Shown here one piece after another: positions 5,393 to 8,066 of a stretch of 8,066 bases of DNA (its first letter is position 1; each line of letters begins with the position of its first letter). Position numbers and translations under genes: made by a program. Under the pieces are notes generated by a model. The model ran no database searches and was not told where the DNA came from. It worked only from the letters and a program-made list of their open reading frames with translations. Origin of the DNA: Clostridia bacterium (GTDB lineage Bacteria > Bacillota_A > Clostridia > Christensenellales > UBA1242); contig JAGBBI010000157.1 in assembly GCA_017938565.1 (NCBI GenBank), positions 1-8,066 of the forward strand, given 5' to 3'.

Positions 5393-6913
5393 TTATTCGA
5401 CAATTAAAACATTTTTACGATTAATTCTATTATTTTCATCATATACCAAAAAGATTCTAGTTTTTCTCATTATAATTATAGTTTTAAACACTTTTGATAA
5501 ATCTTCATCTTTAAGTTCCGAAACATTTAAAAATATTACTTTCGAATTACTTAAAATTGCTTTTGCTAAATTCAACTTAAAATTTATAGACCTGTCATTT
5601 GTCTCGCTTATATTTGACATTTCTTTATCGGGCAACGAATTTATAAAACTATTTAAATCAAGAAGTTTAATTACGTTCGATATCTGCTTTAAATCTGGAT
5701 TAATAATCTGCAAATTTTCAATTATGGAATCATCAAACATTTCATTGTCATAACTAACAACTTTACACACATAATCGAAATCTATTTTCGATATATCAAT
5801 ATTATTTACCTTAAAATCAATCACTGGTGTTAAAAACAACTTCTTATATTCACACCCTTTAAATAGTACAACACTACCCACAGGAATTTCTATACTTTTT
5901 TCTTTTGCATTAATTCGTGCATTTAATTTTGGAATTTCTATAGAATATATTTCATCAATAATCGGCTTTTTGCTTTCTTGTTCTGTTGATATTACATTTT
6001 TAAACCTGCCCAATGCAACAGCAAGTTCATTCATTTCAAGCTTAAAATCAAACACATTTCTTGTAATGGACGTATACATTAACAAGTAGTTATAAATTGC
6101 AAGAAAAAGAGTTAATGACAAGGTCGCCTTCCTAAACTCAAACACTAATATTGCAAGACATATTGCAATCATTACATTCCAATAAATTTGTATAATATTG
6201 TCTTTAATCGACCTATTATTTGTTGTCTTATAATAGCTTCCTACATAATCTTCTACTCGCCTCTTGCCCCCGAAAAAAACTGCCTTCTCTAAATTGTATT
6301 TTTTAATTACATCGTGTTTTTTTTGTATCTCACCAAATTTCTTTGTTAATGACAGTTCTTTTAAATACAAATCATTGTCAGTCTTTCTTCTTTGCCCCAC
6401 ATAAAAAGTTAAAATAAAATATCCCAATATAGACACCGCTAAAATTATTGTTCCTATCGCATAACTATATATAAATATAATTATTGTAATAATGACTAAC
6501 TTTAGAAAATTACAAATCCCAAACAGTAACTTATCTATATAACTCGAAATAGTATATAAATCATTAGAAACAACATAATCAAATTCATTTTTAATATTTT
6601 TATCTATAGGACTTAACGCCGTCATTACAAGACTTTCGTGCAAACGTAAATACGTCGGAGCGATTAGGGGTGTAAAGTTTGAGTAGTTAAAATGCCAAGA
6701 AAGTTGCTCTAACAATTTGATTGCTAAATCAATTCCAAGCCATAAAAGAGCAAGAGAAAACTCCGACGACGAAACAAAACTTATAAAATACGAAAGTGCA
6801 ATAGGACTTATTATTGCACAAAAAACACTAACAACATATGTAGTTGCTTGAATTAAAACGAATTTTGAATTAAGTGTTACTATGTTTTTCCATAATTTTA
6901 ATTGTTTGAACAT
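5393..6913 (-). CDS. ABC exporter-like protein with a catalytically dead nucleotide-binding domain
   Basis: This 506-residue protein has the layout of a type I ABC exporter half-transporter. Hydrophobic segments lie near 17-47, 52-68, 130-151, 153-172, 243-259 and 264-282, and ELAVALGRFKNVIS (296-309) matches the usual linker to the nucleotide-binding domain. The domain (about 325-506) keeps the scaffold: GSVVLFKGC where Walker A belongs, MFDDSIIENL like the LFSGTIRENI region, LAKAILSNSKVIFLN like the ARAILRNPKILLLD helix-strand, and a C-terminal KTRIFLVYDENN like the H-loop strand. Every key residue is replaced: no GxxGxGKS/T, Tyr for the Q-loop Gln, SINFK for LSGGQ, NVSE for Walker B DEAT and Tyr for the switch His. 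It also ends about 20 residues short. The frame has no disruption, so a non-ATPase role is inferred. ATG 6913 is the only start in frame; the ribosome site is weak. Confidence 0.82.
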   Translation of the reverse strand: MFKQLKLWKNIVTLNSKFVLIQATTYVVSVFCAIISPIALSYFISFVSSSEFSLALLWLGIDLAIKLLEQLSWHFNYSNFTPLIAPTYLRLHESLVMTALSPIDKNIKNEFDYVVSNDLYTISSYIDKLLFGICNFLKLVIITIIIFIYSYAIGTIILAVSILGYFILTFYVGQRRKTDNDLYLKELSLTKKFGEIQKKHDVIKKYNLEKAVFFGGKRRVEDYVGSYYKTTNNRSIKDNIIQIYWNVMIAICLAILVFEFRKATLSLTLFLAIYNYLLMYTSITRNVFDFKLEMNELAVALGRFKNVISTEQESKKPIIDEIYSIEIPKLNARINAKEKSIEIPVGSVVLFKGCEYKKLFLTPVIDFKVNNIDISKIDFDYVCKVVSYDNEMFDDSIIENLQIINPDLKQISNVIKLLDLNSFINSLPDKEMSNISETNDRSINFKLNLAKAILSNSKVIFLNVSELKDEDLSKVFKTIIIMRKTRIFLVYDENNRINRKNVLIVE

Positions 6914-6928
6914 TTTTACCCGATTTAA

Positions 6929-6957
6929 TTGCCTATTTTTTATTATTATGCTACACT
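6929..6957 (+). promoter_or_regulatory. Possible promoter of the DUF805 gene
   Basis: TTGCCT (6929-6934) is 17 nt before TACACT (6952-6957), which is preceded by TGc (6949-6951) and so forms an extended -10. Transcription would start about 25 nt before the ATG at 6989. The element lies in the 75-bp divergent gap with the ABC-like gene, whose own promoter must lie in or overlap the same gap; I see no convincing one. Confidence 0.42.
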
Positions 6958-6988
6958 TTAAATAGTTTTATTAATAATCGAGGTTAAA

Positions 6989-7360
6989 ATGCAAGGATTT
7001 AAAAATTTCTGGACTGGAATAATAGATTTTCAAAGGATGGAAAACCGTAAAGACTTTTGGATGGCCATTCTACTTAATAGTTCAACTATTTTAATGTTAA
7101 CTTTACTAGGTGTCTTTATACGTGTCGTAATGCCATACATAGCAATAATTTATACCGTTATTTCAATTTTGCCGACAATATCTATGACCGTACGTCGATT
7201 GCACGATGTTGACACTTCAGGTTTTTATGCTTTTTATATATTCATCCCTATTGGTGGTGCTATTATGATATTTTTAAAAACTATTAAACCAACATCCTAC
7301 TTCCCAAACGAAATTGAGAAAATTACAGAAGAAAACACTACAAACCAAAATGTAAATTAA
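6989..7360 (+). CDS. DUF805 family membrane protein
   Basis: This is a 123-residue integral membrane protein of the DUF805 (YhaH-like) family. The family pattern is visible: FQRMENRKDFWMA (14-26) corresponds to the N-terminal F-GR-sR-eFW motif, although the usual Gly is not at its place, and VRRLHDVDTSGFYAF (68-82) matches the conserved RRLHDtgrSGW core. Membrane segments are likely at 24-46, 48-66 and 79-97. The family also has a common N-y-G-p ending; here only a short FPNE remnant is left before a polar tail of about 15 residues (ENTTNQNVN). The function of DUF805 proteins is not established. The ATG at 6989 has GAGG 5-6 nt upstream. The gene is divergent from the ABC-like gene, so the two membrane proteins may share regulation, but there is no direct evidence that they interact. 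No clear terminator follows. Confidence 0.85.
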   Translation: MQGFKNFWTGIIDFQRMENRKDFWMAILLNSSTILMLTLLGVFIRVVMPYIAIIYTVISILPTISMTVRRLHDVDTSGFYAFYIFIPIGGAIMIFLKTIKPTSYFPNEIEKITEENTTNQNVN

Positions 7361-7401
7361 ATAAAAATAACTCTTTTTGTTACTAGCATCTTAAAATTTA
7401 T

Positions 7402-7431
7402 TTGCAAACTTATAATCAAATGTGATACAAT
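7402..7431 (+). promoter_or_regulatory. Extended -10 promoter of the 7506 gene
   Basis: TTGCAA (7402-7407) and TACAAT (7426-7431) are 18 nt apart, and TGA (7423-7425) before the -10 makes it an extended -10. The motif TGATACAAT is the same as at 727-735. The transcript would have a leader of about 65-70 nt before the ATG at 7506. Confidence 0.68.
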
Positions 7432-7505
7432 ATAAATATAAACACTACTGATATAGAATTAAAAACTTAGTTTTAAAAACTACAACTTTAAATAAGGAGA
7501 ATAAA

Positions 7506-7919
7506 ATGTCTATTGCTAAAGAATACTTTAAACAATACAGAGAAGCTGTCCCTACTAGTAATTGGGAAGCCATTAAACAACTTGACGATTGCGTATTAGA
7601 ATACGCAAAAGGCCTTGAAGAAGCTTCAATACAGCTTGAACGAATGCTCAATGATGGAGATATCACAAAAGAATATTTTGATAATGAAATTGCAAGATAT
7701 GGCACTCTTTTTACCAACCTTGTTAATTTAATTGTATCGCAATTACACGAATTAGGAACTCAAAAACCTACTTTAGGTAAAAAGATAAAAGCAGAAGTCA
7801 AATCATTGGTAGACAACATTCGTACACAAATTAAAATTGCGTCTGTAAAACGTACAATTAAATCAACCAATAAATATATGAAGAATTTGAATACACAAGC
7901 CGACCAAAATAATTTATAA
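7506..7919 (+). CDS. Hypothetical helical protein, 137 residues
   Basis: The family is not recognised. The ATG at 7506 has AAGGAGA (7494-7500) 5-6 nt upstream and a good promoter further up. There is no signal peptide or membrane span; the protein looks mostly alpha-helical. Residues 1-50 are mildly acidic (QLDDCVLEYAKGLEEAS, QLERMLNDGD), 54-84 form a more hydrophobic helix (YFDNEIARYGTLFTNLVNLI), and from about 87 the chain is strongly basic with at least twelve Lys or Arg up to residue 126. This acidic-to-basic polarity suggests self-association or binding of a nucleic acid or protein partner, but that is only inference. The single Cys29 suggests no metal site. It appears monocistronic, ending at the strong hairpin at 7963-8004. 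An open frame on the opposite strand (7445-7717) lacks a ribosome site and is taken as a shadow. Confidence 0.8.
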   Translation: MSIAKEYFKQYREAVPTSNWEAIKQLDDCVLEYAKGLEEASIQLERMLNDGDITKEYFDNEIARYGTLFTNLVNLIVSQLHELGTQKPTLGKKIKAEVKSLVDNIRTQIKIASVKRTIKSTNKYMKNLNTQADQNNL

Positions 7920-7935
7920 TATTTTTTTTCAAGTC

Positions 7936-7958
7936 AAATTGTTGTTGCTAAACAATTT
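7936..7958 (+). other. Small A+T-rich hairpin upstream of the main terminator
   Basis: AAATTGTT (7936-7943) and AACAATTT (7951-7958) pair perfectly over 8 bp around a 7-nt loop, GTTGCTA. It lies between the stop at 7919 and the large terminator hairpin, so the 3' untranslated end has two stacked hairpins. No T run follows, so it is not a terminator by itself; it may protect the 3' end or be incidental. Confidence 0.4.
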
Positions 7959-7962
7959 AATA

Positions 7963-8004
7963 AAGAATAAAAAAGAACCCATTTGTGGGTTCTTTTTTAT
8001 TCTT
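7963..8004. terminator. Strong bidirectional terminator with 19-bp stem
   Basis: Positions 7963-7981 and 7986-8004 are perfectly complementary over 19 bp around a 4-nt TTTG loop. The core is AGAACCCA paired with TGGGTTCT, with A runs before and T runs after, so it works in both directions. It ends the 7506 gene, and the TAA of the minus-strand gene at the right edge (7997-7999) lies inside its arm. Confidence 0.92.
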
Positions 8005-8066
8005 CGTGATAACCTGAAACTTTAAAATCTAAAAGCTTAATTGTTAATTCCTTGTTTGCCTGAAAA
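7997..8066 (-). CDS. 3' end of an unidentified minus-strand gene, partial
   Basis: On the minus strand the frame ending in TAA at 7997-7999 is open to the window edge for 22 codons. The peptide ends in LTIKLLDFKVSGYHEE, which looks like real protein sequence with mixed codon use. The stop within the bidirectional terminator stem supports this, as convergent genes often share such a hairpin. Too little is visible to name the product, and a 22-codon frame could be open by chance. Confidence 0.5.
   Translation of the reverse strand, partial: FQANKELTIKLLDFKVSGYHEE

Noticed and set aside
5393..6913. ABC-like gene as an ordinary active lipid or peptide exporter
   Set aside because: None of the Walker A, Q-loop, signature, Walker B or H-loop residues is present at its expected place.
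7445..7717. Minus-strand open frame over the 7506 promoter and N-terminus
   Set aside because: It lacks a ribosome site and overlaps a well-formed plus-strand promoter, ribosome site and gene.

Overview
The window is about two-thirds A+T and carries a compact set of conserved bacterial housekeeping genes next to small genes I cannot name. The order ychF-rsmE-mtaB-HIT-rpsU on the minus strand, with purine-rich Shine-Dalgarno sites, an S21 with a basic tail and an MtaB-type methylthiotransferase, suggests a low-GC member of the Bacillota, probably Clostridia-like. That placement is inference from gene order and composition. TGA serves as a stop (mtaB), so the code looks standard.

Layout. Positions 1-133 are the 3' end of mnmG (plus strand). 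A 160-residue protein of unknown function follows 18 nt later and ends at a hairpin terminator. A second small unknown gene (768-1109) has its own extended -10 promoter. It faces the minus-strand cluster across a shared bidirectional terminator at 1115-1141.

The cluster at 1146-4929 runs leftward: ychF (ribosome-associated ATPase), rsmE (16S rRNA methylation), mtaB (tRNA methylthiolation at ms2t6A37), a HIT nucleotide hydrolase and rpsU (ribosomal protein S21). Gaps are 12-15 nt, and mtaB overlaps the HIT gene by 8 nt. All but the HIT gene bear on translation. rpsU also has a strong private promoter with TTGACA and TAAAAT boxes, bracketed by an 8-bp inverted repeat.

The accessory part is 5061-7360. 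On the minus strand lies a 506-residue protein with the architecture of an ABC exporter half-transporter whose nucleotide-binding domain has lost Walker A, Q-loop, signature, Walker B and H-loop residues while the frame stays intact. Downstream, with no terminator seen between, is an 88-residue protein made largely of Thr, Ser, Lys, Arg and Ala, with five Cys and no acidic residue. This pair is the most unusual part of the window. Divergent from it is a DUF805 membrane protein.

The right end holds another small helical gene of unknown function (7506-7919) with a well-formed promoter. A 19-bp-stem terminator follows, shared with the 3' end of a minus-strand gene that enters from the right edge. 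No tRNA, CRISPR array, insertion sequence or phage gene was seen, and no gene-free stretch exceeds about 150 bases.
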